The position numbers and the translations under genes are program-made. From Hofstenia miamia (lineage: Eukaryota > Xenacoelomorpha > Acoela), in the NCBI GenBank assembly GCA_004352715.1, contig SCFE01000080.1, forward strand, positions 499,473 to 563,472: a stretch of DNA of 64,000 nucleotides. The letters run 5' to 3'. The notes under the pieces are model-generated. The model saw only the letters and a program-made list of their open reading frames with translations. It did no database searches and was not told where the DNA came from. The number at the start of each line of letters is the position of its first letter. Position 1 is the first letter of the stretch. Positions 44,524 to 56,775 of this stretch are shown here, piece after piece.

Positions 44524-45014
44524 ATGTTATTTAATATTCTAACTTCACTTCTTTTTATTAATCTTGGGGATGGCTGTTTCGACTGTGATGAGTGCAAAAA
44601 TTCATTTCGGTGCTGGGAAACAGATGAAGGAAATTTGCAATGTCTTTCCTATTCACAAATTAATGATGGTATTAAATATTGTAAGAGTGGAGAAGATGAA
44701 GTTTTACATAAATGCTCATCTTCTATTTGCATTCCAAAGCACTTAGTTTGCAATTCGTATGTGAACTGCCCTGAGGGGGGAGATGAAAAATTCTGCAACA
44801 CTGCGACCTGTGATGAACTCGTGTGTCACAACAATACATGCAGTACGATAATTTCAAGTTGTAATTCTACTTCACAATGTTTCCAAAGTTGCATGTGTCC
44901 TGATAGTATCTTTTTATGTAATAATTATTCTATTGATGACCCTTTTTACCTACGTTGTGGCAATACTAATGACTGCAGGATATCTAGTGAATGTTCTGTG
45001 GCATTTAAGTGTCC
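44524..45014 (+). CDS. First exon of a secreted or membrane LDL-receptor class A protein
   Basis: The exon opens with a signal-peptide-like MLFNILTSLLFINLGDG, followed by 24 cysteines in about 145 residues. Residues about 57-92 form an LDL-receptor class A module: a CSSSICIPKHLVCNSYVNCP core ending with GGDEKFC. The flanking cysteine clusters (CFDCDECKNSFRC before; CDELVCHNNTCS and CFQSCMC after) look like further partly diverged LDLa-type or related modules. The frame ends exactly before a consensus donor, cc|gtaagt, at 45014/45015, leaving phase 2. A short downstream exon candidate is listed next. LDLa domains bind calcium and ligands outside the cell; the identity of the complete protein is unknown. 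The right end of a Tc1-like element lies about 360 bases upstream. Confidence 0.75.
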
Positions 45015-45394
45015 GTAAGTAAATTTTTATTTTAAGCAAAATACTTGGACTCTCTACATAATATCTCTAATAAGGGTTGAAAACTACATGTTTTAAACAA
45101 CAATTAGATATTAATATTTGACTTTTTTACATACTTCGTTTATGGACCTCACCTCATTTCACTTATTAATGATCAAATGATCAAATCACTCTGAAATTTG
45201 GCAGGTAGCTTCTCCTAAGTAAGAGCACTAAATATACATTGTGATATTGCATGTTGTCAGCATATTTTTGCTGACGTCAGCATTCTTCAACTAAAGATCA
45301 GCAAAATGTGCGATATATTATAATGATTGCAAACATTTAATGAATCCATGCAATTTTGTCCTATTTTTTATCTGTGATACAAATTTTGTTGCAG

Positions 45395-45426
45395 AATACC
45401 TTTACTTTTACTGGGCTACCCAAATT
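45395..45426 (+). CDS. Candidate 32-nt micro-exon of the LDLa gene
   Basis: A good acceptor (ttttgttgcag) precedes 45395 and a consensus donor (gtaagt) follows 45426. Joined to the phase-2 end of the exon at 45014, it reads PIPLLLLGYPN in an open frame. Both splice signals are strong and the frame fits, but 32 nt is short and chance cannot be excluded. Any later exons are not recognised before the Penelope remnant at 45.8 kb. Confidence 0.4.
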
Positions 45427-45801
45427 GTAAGTAAGATAATCCAAATATCAACAAATCAATTTCGGTATAAAAATATGTTGAGGCTCAAGCATATCAAGAG
45501 GTATTGCTTTTAGATACATGATGCAAGGGCTGTTATTTATTTGCTATATGCATTCTAAATATGGAAGAGTCCAGACTTGACAATTCTGGATAAATCCAGT
45601 TAAATCAAACAAACTGTAAATCTTGACAAAAAAGAGTTTTAGAGAAATTTCACAAGTTTTAGAGAAATTTCACAAGTATAATATTTTAAAACGATTGATT
45701 GCTTTACAGGTGCTCCATTCTATCTCACAGTGCGGTGATGCGTTTTAGAGCCCGGTGTTTTGGTTTGGTATCACGCAAAAAAGTGCGGTATCGGTTCTAT
45801 A

Positions 45802-45832
<31 letters not shown>

Positions 45833-45833
<1 letters not shown>

Positions 45834-46262
45834 ATGGTTATCTGCATAAATTAATTAAAAAAATTATTACACAACAGATTTTACAACAAGGTAATGAAAC
45901 AAAGTTAGTAACTCAATCATTGCATGATCAAGAAAAGCAAAAAATATATTGGAAACTTCCATATATAGAGAATAAGATCAAGACTTATTCCAATTTTTAG
46001 TACTGTGAAAACTAAACATCTCTATAAAAACAAAGACGACATTCTCGAAGACTTAGTTTCTTCAATAGTTTATAAATATCAATGTGACAATTGTAAGAAA
46101 TTGTTCATTGGAGAAGGAAGCCGCCACTTCGGGAAGCGCATTAAAAGCACATTAACGGATATTTAAATACTGAAATATTTCAACACCATCATGAAATTAA
46201 AAATGGGAGATGCATTATGCTTAAAGAAATTAGAACGGACCATTATGCTGAATAAAAATATA
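45833..46262 (+). pseudogene. Penelope-like element C-terminal part with GIY-YIG endonuclease
   Basis: The plus strand reads HKLIKKIITQQILQQGNETK and WKLPYIENKI. After a frameshift comes LIPIFSTVKTKHLYKNKDDI, and then VSSIVYKYQCDNCKKLFIGE followed by GSRHFGKRIKSTL. The C..C pair before (F/Y)IG, and the R..GKRI helix, are the signature of the zinc-finger-linked GIY-YIG nuclease at the C-terminus of Penelope-like elements. Another break leads to LKMGDALCLKKLERTIMLNK. The reverse transcriptase portion is missing here; a degraded one is at 32.3-33.9 kb. The left side begins in a (TA)n tract. Confidence 0.75.
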
Positions 46263-46538
46263 TTATATAAATATAATATATAGTGTCGGACAAATCATCT
46301 GAATTACCCATAAAAATTATGAAGTTATATAACTATTCAAATGATATTAATAATTAGGATGAGATAATCATTTTAGAGAGAGAAAACATAAAGGGTCACA
46401 TGATTTGCTATTTAAGAATTTCTACCATTTTATTAAATTAATTGCGTGCACTATTACATAATAGTCAGTCTTTTGATAATTCGGCCATTTTCCTATAAAT
46501 CTGTAGTGGTTTATTTTTAGTGTGTTGTCAAGTGCACT

Positions 46539-46539
46539 A

Positions 46540-46574
<35 letters not shown>

Positions 46575-46576
46575 AT
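46539..46576. repeat. (ATCT)n microsatellite
   Basis: About nine tandem copies of tcta/atct. Non-coding. Confidence 0.9.
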
Positions 46577-47479
46577 AAATATAAATATAAATTTTTACAA
46601 AGACGATAAAGCAATATTTTGCATAGATGTGTCAACATCCATGTACTATATTTCCCAATTTCTTATAGGCTTGGTGAAAAATATGTGAAACTGTGATCAA
46701 TACCAAATAAATACATATGGTCATTTTAGAATGTTAAGAGATAATATCTTAATACAGTTTTTGCAGAGATATATAACTGCTGGGCACCCCCTTTTTGAGA
46801 TAAATTTGGATTTTTAAGCAAGTGGTGGTTTTGGGTTAGTCTGAGTTTAATAGCTCTAAAACTAGATGTGTTAGACCTACTAATATCTTTGAGTTTTAGA
46901 CTAATTTGACTTCTCACCTGTTTTACTGCGAGTTTTAGTTTAGAGCGGTGTTTTTAATACTTCCTTTAGTTGTTGAGAAAATGGAAATGCTGCGTAATGA
47001 TGATTAGAAAGACGAGGATTTTTCAAATCTGCTTAATAATATATTCGTAATATTCTTGAGTATATTTTATAGGACACAAGTTTTCAGTAATTATTCAGTA
47101 CATTTCTTACTAAATGTATTATCGAATTTAAATATTATGAAATTACGTTCATATTCTTTTCCTTTCTAAATATTTATACAGGACATATTTTACAAAAAAA
47201 GTTGTTTTAGTGGAAATATTTTGATTGTATGAATTTCAGCAGCTTAACACTCAACCGCAATTAACTTCAATAAGAGCAGGTACATATACCTTTACTTAAA
47301 AAAATTAGAATAATAAAGAATTTAGTTGTTTTTAAATATTTGTGTGAATTGCTATCTTACGAATACAGAGTATATAAATTTCCATTATATACATATAAAT
47401 GGTTAATATTTAAGCACACAAGGTTTACTCAATTTGTAGGTATTGTTAAATATATTATTCTGTTGTGTTGTGTATGTTG

Positions 47480-47960
47480 TGTCAAAGAACTCACACAACG
47501 ACAAGCCTGTGTGCTGCACAGTATTCCTGCAAGATTTTTCCTCCGAAAATGGACCAAGTCTTGACCAGAGTGGCCTTCAGATTGGGAGCACTGCTGTATG
47601 ATTTCCTACAGATATTGTTCTCCAAGATTAACCATATTGCAAAGTCACGGAAATGTTCTTTGTACTACTCTTGTGTGATATTAACAGTGTGAGCCTGAGC
47701 CTCATCCTGGATGAAGTTGTGGTGGTCTCCAAAATGATTTGTGATTAGATAGTGCTTTTGACAAAAAATCTACTTCACTAAACATCAATAGGGGTTTTTG
47801 GGAGCCACTAGATCCACGATTGCCCAAATCATGTCAGCTGCTGATTCCTATCATTGGAAATATGCTGGAATGCTCTCATGAAAATCGTTTGGTAACTGCC
47901 ATAAATGTAAAGTGCTTTTATCGGATTAGATGAAAATTTCGCCAGTATCACACTGCAGTC
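47480..47960 (-). pseudogene. Tc1-type transposase remnant
   Basis: The minus strand reads FIQDEAQAHTVNITQE near 47715-47680, equivalent to the FQQDGAP.HTA..VQ..L segment of Tc1 transposases (here QDE rather than QDG). Downstream SAPNLKATL near 47590 may correspond to the SPDLNP segment, and TWSIFGGKILQEYCAAHRLV follows. Stops and frame changes are frequent. Only the central and C-terminal thirds are visible. Confidence 0.5.
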
Positions 47961-48259
47961 TTTCAAACATTTTCTTGGGCCTCTCATTGGTTTTACTTTT
48001 GATGCAGATGAATTTTATATGCTTTGTGTTGCAGATTATCTTTCACAACTCTCGTCAAAAACCTTCTGCAGATTTGAAGCTCATTGACTTTTTGACGCAA
48101 GCTCCTGCGAGGATTTCTTTCTAGCATTTCTCTAAGGCATGCACAATTCTAAGACCAGCATTTTTTAATTTTGAAGCAATGCCATTTTTTGTTTGTAATT
48201 ATCACTATTTTCTCCAAAAGGCTCTAAGTTAAATAACAAAGCAATCAGGTAATCTGATT

Positions 48260-48758
48260 CAGCTGCTTAAGCAAAAATGTTGTGCTGGAAAACATATCCC
48301 TACGCTCTCTTAGTCGATTCATTAAGCAGCATGGTCTTCTCCATTACATTCCACATTTGGTACAAGAGCTAAGCAAGGACGACTATGATCATCGCGTAAA
48401 ATTTTGTGAAGATTTGCTAGGCAAGCTACACAATCATGAGCAGTTGGTGCACCACATCATATGGGGTGATGAGGCACATTTTGCAATTGATGGGACAGTG
48501 AAACGCCACAACGCTGTCTACTACGCCGCTGAGAACCCACATCTAAAGGTCACGAGACGTGTGGCAACTTCGGGCCTAACTGTTTGGGCCGGCATTCATG
48601 CAGCAGGTGCCATATGGCGATTCATCACTTGTGAAACAGTCAATGGAGAGTGTTATCTACAAATGCTGGAAACACAGTTTTGGCCAGCTTTATCTGCTTT
48701 ACCTAATTACCATAAATTTGTGTTCCAGCAACTTGACCATAAAAGAAATACTTCGTAG
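48260..48758 (+). pseudogene. Mariner-type transposase fragment, 158-codon open frame
   Basis: The open frame 48282-48758 carries PHLVQELSKDDYDHRVKFCE, then HIIWGDEAHFAIDGTVKRHN (first catalytic aspartate in DEAHF), AVYYAAENPHLKVTRRVATS, GLTVWAGIHAAGAIWRFITC and VNGECYLQMLETQFWPAL. This matches the central region of a large arthropod and invertebrate mariner-like family in which SDEAHF is the usual form. The N-terminal DNA-binding part and the C-terminal two catalytic residues are missing. The lack of stops over 158 codons suggests a fairly young copy. The downstream sequence is unrelated. Confidence 0.7.
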
Positions 48759-48759
48759 A

Positions 48760-49146
48760 GCATTCAGCTTAGAGATGTTATTCAACAAAATATTTGCTAA
48801 ACTCATGAGCAACGTTTTTTCAAAATTTATTCCAATGTGAGTGTCAACTATACACTCTATGAAACGTATGAAACTTTTTCTGCAAAGTAGTTTTACATCA
48901 CACTTTAAGACAAAACAAAAAGATAAGTGGCCAAAGAAAAACAATTCATTACATGGATAAGACTGTTGTCCGCAATCTACTGCTGCAGTAAATTCAGTAA
49001 ATTTGCTACCTTGCACTGTCGTGCTGTATTTTGAACAGCGATGGCAATATAACCAGCCATGTACACAATGCCCATATTGATGTCACTTTTAAAGCATAAG
49101 AGAAAAAGCAAACACTTCTCTATTGTGTTCCTTTTTCAGATTTTGG

Positions 49147-49182
<36 letters not shown>

Positions 49183-51360
49183 CATACATATATATATATA
49201 ATAGTTTGAAAGTTTTGTACACTAAAGTATTCTAAACTAAGTTCCTGTATAATTTAATCCGAAGCAGGCTGGTGCCTTGTATTCATTTTCAAAATTTTTC
49301 TCCCAAGTCTATGAGGAAATTTGGAAATCATGAGCTATCGACACATCTATTGATGAATGCGTTCGAAACATAATGTTGAATATTTGTGCTAAAGATTAAT
49401 TATTTTTTCTTTGAAAATTTCGATTTCTTACAAGAGTTCCCTATTGTATCCATACATAATGTTCAAGTAGTGATGAGGTATAGTATCCATGCGAACACCA
49501 ACTAATCTTAGCTGATTTACGTTATGCATATGCAAAAAATTCCAACTCATTGAGGCATTACCGGAACCCGAGTTGAAAACTCACACAAAGGCATGCCTAG
49601 ATGAAACCATGATCGAGAGGGATCTTAAAGTGTAAGTGAAATGAGAAACACTAAATCTCTTGTGGGGCCTTTCTGATTTTTAAGTTGTCTGACGCCATTG
49701 GATTGAAACATTTTGCTTGCAATAAAATACAGCTAACTCAATGTTTATTTTAAATACCAATTCTTATAAAGCTTAAGAGGTATATTAATGGCTGACCATT
49801 GGTGCTGATTAGAGTAAACCCCTCCATCATATTAATAATCATTGAAAGTCTTAAGTCTACACTTGAGTTGTTTTTTCACTAATAATGTAAGTGAACAAAA
49901 ATGGAATTCATGTATGCCTAATTCCTTGGGTTTCTGCTCACATCAAAAGCAGTTAATGGAATCATTGGAAATGTTTAGGGTGTACGGTACAGTAATAATA
50001 TGTTTTCTTACTTCATACCCTATAATAATTTTACCCTGGCTCCTACATACCTGAAGGGAGTTTTTCATCCCTCCTTGATTGGATAATTATACCAAAACAA
50101 AACTTTGCGCAAACATTCTTTGTATCAGCACCTTCAATTTGACATGTTAAGAAAAGTGATGCATCATTATTTTTGATAACGTCAGCAAATCTCCAAATTT
50201 GGTGATGTTTGAAAAAGAATTAACATTGGTTTTAACAGTGAGAAATTTATGTTTGATAAGTTAAGAATGAACTATAATTAATTTCATAATTTTTTCACAA
50301 TAGCAATGATAATAAAATTGAAAGACTACCCCCATTTCGAAAATAACTCAAGGCAACTTGAAGTTGGATTGGATCTCTGTTGTTTAAAATGATAATATGA
50401 ATGTATATTTCATGATCTAAAGGGCTATTGAACGAGATTTCTTTCCTGTTAGATACGTACACTTTGATGGCTGAAATCAACTTGGTTCAGAAAAGTGGCT
50501 AAATTGGCTTTCTTTTCGTGAACTGGGATGCAGTCGAAATATTGAGCATCAATAAAGCAAAAATACTTTTATTTTTAGTTCAATAAATACGTTTTGTTCT
50601 TATCTTGTTAATAAGTTTTTGTAACGGTATAAAGTTTTCAACTTCAAAAAGCATAAGCCTCACCCTCATTGTAACACATTTTTTGTTAAGCATGAATATA
50701 TTTACAAGGTAATTAAAAAATTCTGTGAGAAGGAAACGAATTTAAGATACTTGAATTTACCACCTTGCCTTGTGAGCAAACAAAGAATGCGCTCTCTGTA
50801 GTTTGAATTATCCCTTTAGCTAAGAAAAGATCAATGTGGCTTTTGCCAGCTCAAAATAACTTCAGCATTAATAGGTGTTACTGTTAAATAACTTTATTGT
50901 GTTTGACAGAAAATACTAATATATTTTGATTTCAATTCTCTTCTAGAGGACTTGATGGCGTATTTAGCAGGGGTGTGATGCACTATCTACAACATTCGGC
51001 TAGCATTTTGGTTGCTAAACGTTGATCATACAAATTTGATAATCTATCCGTTCCCCAGAAATGGAAACAGGTGAAAAGTATTTTTTTAATCAGGAACTGT
51101 TGGGTCATTCAATAATTGTGACATAAATTAATTTTCATGAAATTCCGCGATGTTATTGGTTTCACCATATCGTTAAGATCGGTTCCACAAAATTTAACAT
51201 GTTTGCAAGGTTGATGGTCATCTCCTTAACTGTGTTAACTTTTTAAATATAGGGTCGTCATAATAAATAAAAAATCATGCAAAAGTTAAGATATATTCAG
51301 TTAAGCTTCAACAAATAATTATTTCCAAAAATAATAGTGTTTAGATCAGCAGTTGACCAA
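48760..51360. other. No recognisable gene
   Basis: AT-rich sequence with a (TA)n tract at 49148-49200. I see no exon with convincing splice signals, no conserved protein and no RNA gene. Confidence 0.45.
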
Positions 51361-51362
51361 TC

Positions 51363-51491
51363 CTATTTTCGTTTAAAACATGCTGCGATCTTTGTTCGAA
51401 TTCTTGGTAAAAGCACAATATACAGCAATGGATTCACAGCACTTAATGCAAGATAAACGTTCTCAGATACTCGAATTACGCAGGCCTCAAG
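51363..51491 (-). CDS. Last exon of a rhodopsin-type receptor (TM7 and C-terminus)
   Basis: After a good acceptor (ttttcataatctgtctcag) the minus strand reads LEACVIRVSENVYLALSAVN, then PLLYIVLLPRIRTKIAACFK, RK and a stop: 42 codons. ENVYLALSAVNPLLYIVLLP is a typical seventh transmembrane helix with the NPxxY motif (NPLLY), followed by a basic helix-8-like tail. The cytoplasmic tail is very short. It lies on the same strand and downstream of the exon at 61395-62500, which supplies TM1-TM6 but no TM7, so both probably belong to one gene. The splice phases (2 at the upstream donor, 0 here) do not fit directly, so a small exon may lie between. Confidence 0.65.
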   Translation of the reverse strand, partial: LEACVIRVSENVYLALSAVNPLLYIVLLPRIRTKIAACFKRK

Positions 51492-51499
51492 CTGAGACA

Positions 51500-53066
51500 G
51501 ATTATGAAAATTGGTTCTAAATGCAAAATAATGATTTTATATTCATTTACATGTTCGTATATGTTACTGTTTGTGTAAGTGAGTGTGTATACATTATGCT
51601 TCTAAAACACAAATAATTAATGGTTTAATTTCATAACATTTAAAAATACATTTGAAGCAAAGTTTTGAAATAATACAATGACTACAATGATAGAAAAATC
51701 CAAGTAAACAAATATTTTATGGTTTTTATTTAAAGTATACTGAACTGAATAACTATTTCGAAAAACATTGTATGTTGAATTGACGTTATGGAATTAGTTA
51801 TTTTTGCATGTTATTTTCATAATTAATAAAAAAATAAAAATGAAAATGGGCAAATCGCGAAACTATGAAAAAACACGTTGACAAAATGGGAGTTAGTGAT
51901 GGGTGAAACTCTGCAACTTTCTATGACGAACTTAACAGGTTGCAGCCCCGTTAAACGCGAATAAGCGGCAGCTTTGTCCCCTCTAAAAGCTCGGATATAC
52001 ATTCAGAATATTTTCCAAAGCACTCTGTGACTTCCACGAATTTACATGGCATAGAGCATTGAAGCACGGTCTTTTTTGTCATTCAAATGGTGTAAACAAT
52101 AATACACAGCTAGGGACAAAAATACGAGAGACCAAATTTATCCATGAAAGAGATGATGGCTTCCATTAGCGAAGGGACTTTCTCATCCTTGTTGATTTGT
52201 TTTGGAACACAACTCAACTAACTTTGGATTCAATTGAAAGCATGCAACAGCTACAACATTACAGCTGACAAATTTCTTGCATCTCTATCAGCGTCACAGG
52301 AATTGATCAAAAGGAATGTACTGAATTATAACCATTAGGAAGTATGCAAGGAAATGTTGATCAACGGAGAGTTTTACCACGCAGGTATATTTGCAAAGCT
52401 CCAGCTTTATTCCTGGAGGGAAGCACAAACCAGAGATTATTCAGTTTTTCCACAAGAGCAAGTGTTGTGTACTTGTTGCTATCTATTTGATTACTTGTAG
52501 TTACCCAATGAAATTACAATACGCTTGCTGAATGTAGTTTTTAATAATATCGTTGACTTTAATTACATTAATGTTTGTAGTACTTTCAAGAAATACACTG
52601 GATAACAAGAAGTGCGTGGTGCAATTATCGTCAATGTCAATAATCAGCTCACTAATGTAGAAAGTGGAAAACAAAATATATATATAAAGGCAGACTCTCT
52701 GATAAAACATTTATAGTTGAGCATTTTAAAGCTATGAAATTTTATGCAGTACAATCTTTTGTATAATTAACTTATATATTTTTGAAACTTTCATAGTGTA
52801 GTCTATATAAATAATTGAATAAGAAAAAACATAAAAATATTTCAAAACCTAATTTCTAACAATATTGTAAGGTCACATCCATATTAATAAAATATTATTA
52901 AAGTGATTATACTTCTAAATTTATATGATATTCATAAAAATAAATCATAAATAATTTGTTAGAAAGTTTTATAATATAAGAACATACAAACATGTTGTGT
53001 TGTGTAGAAATACACAAATTTAATATTCTAAATAGCTCAATATTAATCATCATTAAGTATACATAC

Positions 53067-53098
<32 letters not shown>

Positions 53099-53100
53099 TA
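51500..53100. other. No recognisable gene
   Basis: Intronic or intergenic AT-rich sequence. A moderately GC-rich stretch at 52180-52470 gives an open segment (SASQELIKRNVLNYNH and EMLINGEFYHAGIFAK) that I cannot assign. A gtat tetranucleotide-like and (TA)n tract lies at 53058-53100. Confidence 0.4.
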
Positions 53101-53105
53101 TATAA

Positions 53106-54352
53106 TAATAATGATAGCAATGGTTGGGATAGACTACACGAAGGCACATTGCAGCAAATGAAATAGGTGGGTACTGAGGACTCTGAGGNTACAAAAAATT
53201 TTCAAACTAACACATGACAAAAAATTTAAATATAAACAAATAATTAACTACAAATGAATATGTACAATATATAATAATATAATCAATGTTTGATAGACTA
53301 CACGAAGGCACATTGCAGCAAATGAAATAGGTGGGTACTGAGGACTCTGAGGCTATTGGAGTTTCACGAAAATGGGTTGAGTTTCTAGGGAGGGAGATGG
53401 GAAAGTGCCATACTGAGTAGATGGGCACAGGTTGAGGTTTAGGCGGGGCATATTCCAGAGAAACAGCTTAGCACCGCTACTGTTTGTAGTTAACTTAATC
53501 CCAATCACAAAAAGGTTAAAGGAGACAGACATCGGGATAAGATGGAGAAGAATGGTAGAGTAGTCAGTCACCTGAAGATGTATGCAAGTTCAAGGAAGAT
53601 GTTGCAGAAGCAACTGGAAACATTGGAGAATGCAAGTACAGAGTCTGAGCTAGAGTTTTGATTAGGAAAGCGTGCGGCAGTGACAATGACCAGAGGTAAG
53701 TGCTTAGATGTTGATTGAAAAGAAGGCTAAGACATGAATACAAAAGGAGCGAAAGAAAGGCAATTAATACATGGGCGAAGCCAGTGTTGAGACACTCAGC
53801 AAGATAAATTAGGTTGAACAAGAATGAACTGAGGAAGTTAGACAGGGAGACAAGGAAGTTACTAGCAGCAGAGAAAGCATTTCACTTAAATGGACATATG
53901 GATAGACTGTACATGGCAAGCCATAAAGGAGGAAAATGACTGCTAAGTGTAGGGGAAGCTGTAGATGCAGAAGCCCTAGGGCTAAAGGAATACGTACAAC
54001 AGCAAACTAAGGGGTCGCTACTGGATGTCACTATTAAGCCAAGGAAGATAGAAACTGATAATGAAGGAAACAAGGCATACTAGAAAGGATGGAATCAGAG
54101 AGACAAACAAGGTAAAAGCAGAAGGCAATGCGAATTCTGGAAGAATGCAGAAAACCGTGACAGAAAAAAAGCAGCAAGTGGCAATAAAAAAGACAGGACT
54201 AAAGGGAAAGACAGAAGCACTGATATGGCAGCACAGTAGCAAGCAATAAGAACAAACTGGGTGAAAAAGAACATAGACAGAAGAGTTAAGGTAAGTGACA
54301 AATGCAGGCTATGAAGGAAAGGGGCACAAACTACATTTTATAATCATAAAAA
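53106..54352 (+). pseudogene. R2-like non-LTR element, 3' half of the reverse transcriptase region
   Basis: A short piece (53106-53188) ends at a single N at 53189. An inserted roughly 100-bp patch (53190-53288) repeats 54420-54522, and then the element restarts at 53288. Broken frames read VLRTLRL, LKMYASSRKMLQKQLETLEN near 53580, LGKRAAVTMTRGKCLDVD near 53670, KAINTWAKPVLRH near 53755, ELRKLDRETRKLLAAEKAFH near 53835, and MDRLYMASHKGGK near 53905. A C-terminal zinc-knuckle-like VSDKCRLCRKG comes near 54300. This is the thumb and downstream region of the family whose palm lies at 63.5-64 kb. The catalytic palm is largely deleted here. It ends in an (ATA)n tract at 54360. Confidence 0.75.
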
Positions 54353-54513
54353 ATAATAATAGCATTAATAATAATAATAATAATAATAGGAGGTAAAACA
54401 AATTTATTGTGCAATATATATACAAAAAATTTTCAAACTAACACATGACAAAAAATTTAAATATAAACAAATAATTAACTACAAATGAATATGTACAATA
54501 TATAATAATATAA

Positions 54514-55640
54514 TCAATGTTTGTGTGAATTTAATTTAATATAGTTATTGAGGAAAAAGAGAGATTTTTGTAGAGATTTGAATTTAGATAAGATAGATAG
54601 AATATGCATGTGAATTTGGTAGAATGGAGATAATAATTTATATTCATTATGATATACTGATGCTTCGTCATGCTTTTGTGTCAAGTTAAAAGTTCTTATA
54701 GACCAATTAAATGTCTTTGATGGAATTGTGCGATGGTTCGAATTTAGATTAGTTAAAAGAAAAGAACAGTTTTGAAAATGAGACAAACAGAAAGCATGTG
54801 TGATAATCGGTTGATATTTCATTGCGTAAATGATAAAGATACTTACTAAAAAAATATTCAAATTTTAATTCCTTATCTATCCCAACACCTAAATAGTTTT
54901 AAATTATTTATCTTTAGTTTAATATTACTTATTATATTTCTCTGTGTTTTCGGTGAGAATATTATAAATTGTGTTTTTTCTATATTTACTTTAGTTGATT
55001 GCCCGTAAAATAATAGTTTCACTTTTCTACATATACTTCGAGATTTTTTGTGCCATCAAATGCGTTTTTTGTGGTACTTATAAGGCATGTGTCGTAGGCG
55101 TAATGGTAAATGTCACTGTGCTAAACACACATTATTAAATCATTTACATAAATTGCGAATAATATTTGTTGGCATCAAGTTTCTTAACGATTATTTTTAG
55201 TTCATTAATTGTCGCAACTCTAAAGTAAAAATTATTTGATTGTTTGAGGTTACCAAGATTTTGTTTTTCTTATAAGATGGGAAATTGAAATTGCCAAGGT
55301 TCTTGAATAGTGCATTTGAATGATTTAGTATTTGAGTTTTGTCTGTTATGGTCGAATTCAAAATGTTGTATAAATTATTATAAATCTATTTTGTATGAGA
55401 GACCTTTAGATTTTCCAATAAATTTATGAAAGTACCGCTTTTTTCTCTTGTAGATTTTAATTAATCAAAAATTTTTTGCTGAGCTTCAGTTAATATTTCT
55501 TTTCTTAAATTCCTAATTATCAAAATACCTTTGTAATTTCAGTTCAATTTCTGATTCATTTATTATAGGTTCTGGATTAGTTTCTATGTCACCTGAAAGA
55601 ATTAATTTTAAAAGATATTGTACCTAATAAATTGGTTGCA
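54514..55640 (-). pseudogene. LINE (CR1/Jockey-type) reverse transcriptase remnant
   Basis: The minus strand near 55150-55030 reads FAIYVNDLIMCV and HYAYDTCLISTTKNAFDGTK, equivalent to the F..YVNDLP and ADDT motifs of non-LTR reverse transcriptases; the catalytic DD pair is YD here. NELKIIVKKLDANK near 55210 matches the region before the palm. The C-terminal end lies at 54861-54514 (THAFCLSHFQNCSFLLTNLN, SIRTFNLTQKHDEASVYHNE). Many stops and deletions make it a fossil. The related pieces at 57066-57285 and 59087-59505 may be parts of the same or sister copies. Confidence 0.6.
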
Positions 55641-55839
55641 AATCAGAGTACTGAATTTGATAGTTAACGTATATAGTAATTTAGATGGGAATGTTTTCTA
55701 TTTTGTGTTTGGATGTGAGCATGTATATATTTAATAGTTACATTTCGAAAAGCAAAACACATAACTAAATAATAAATAAAAAATTACCAGTTTGATTGAT
55801 TTTGGCATGTTGAAGATAGAAGGATGGGGTCGGAAGAAG

Positions 55840-56650
55840 ACATCAATGCATTGAGGAGCTTGTAACTTTTGCATAAGAGACATAAGGAGCACGGAATGAT
55901 GAGAGGGTGATTTGACGTGGACTGAGATGATTCTTTAAGGTATGAGTCATTTCTTTGATTCTATTTCGAGAAAGATGTATCCCATCACAGGCTAGGAGAC
56001 TACTGTTGACAGTTCTTCTTGACAATAGGAATTTTTTGAAGACAGGGATGACGTTGAAGTTGCTTAAAGAGATGTGCGATAGGACTTCATTGAATTAAGC
56101 AATGATGTGATTTCATCGTAAAAGTGAATGTTTCCAGACAGTAGTGATTTCCAAGAAGTAGATGAAACATGGTCAGAATTTGAGACAAATCAGTTTAACT
56201 AGATGATTGATATTGGATTTGAAGGTTTGAACATCTGTGGAATGTACGGCATCATTTAGACTATTGTATATTGTGAGATCATTTCAGCAAGAAGTCTTGA
56301 GTTGTGACAAAAATAAGAATGGATTGAAGTGGTTTGATTATGTAAAAGATTATATGAGCAGACATATTTTAGAATGCTACTTCCAATGATTACTGATGAT
56401 GTGCCAGGTTTGATAGATTTCACTTGTCTTCGCGGGAAAGTAGAATTTTGTGCTTCATCAGATTTCTTTCTAGGAGACTTGGGCAGATTTTGGAAAGATA
56501 CATAGCAATGTTCAGAAGAAGAATCAAATTTTTGTGTAGAACATGTTTAATTGATATAATTAGCCGATTTCATAGGAGAAGATTGGGTTAAAGCCTTGCA
56601 GACGTTTTCTTTGTCAAGCAGAAAGAATATTTAATGCAACAGTGCTTTCT
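55840..56650 (-). pseudogene. LINE ORF1-type protein with SGNH/esterase-like domain, degraded
   Basis: Upstream of the LINE reverse transcriptase on the same strand, frames read SSSEHCYVSFQNLPKSPRKK and PGTSSVIIGSSILKYVCSYN (a GxS-type first block). VQTFKSNINHLVKLI follows, and finally NSSLLACDGIHLSRNRIKEM and THTLKNHLSPRQITLSSFRA. The GSSI start block and the DGIHLSRNGI-like end block resemble the SGNH hydrolase fold found in ORF1 proteins of several CR1-like LINEs, with the conserved D and H of the last block present. Frame breaks lie between the blocks. Assignment to the same element as 54514-55640 rests on order and strand. Confidence 0.5.
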
Positions 56651-56775
56651 TTTTATCTTTGATTAAAGTATACACAACATTGAGGGCAGGCGCGAAGGTG
56701 AATAACATATCATTATCATGTATTGCTTCTGCTAGCAAAAGTGACATCCGAACGTCTTTGACCAGAACAGACATA

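Noticed and set aside
53564-54301. Several hydrophobic minus-strand frames (and their duplicates at 57274-57990)
   Set aside because: They are antisense shadows of the purine-rich R2-like coding strand.
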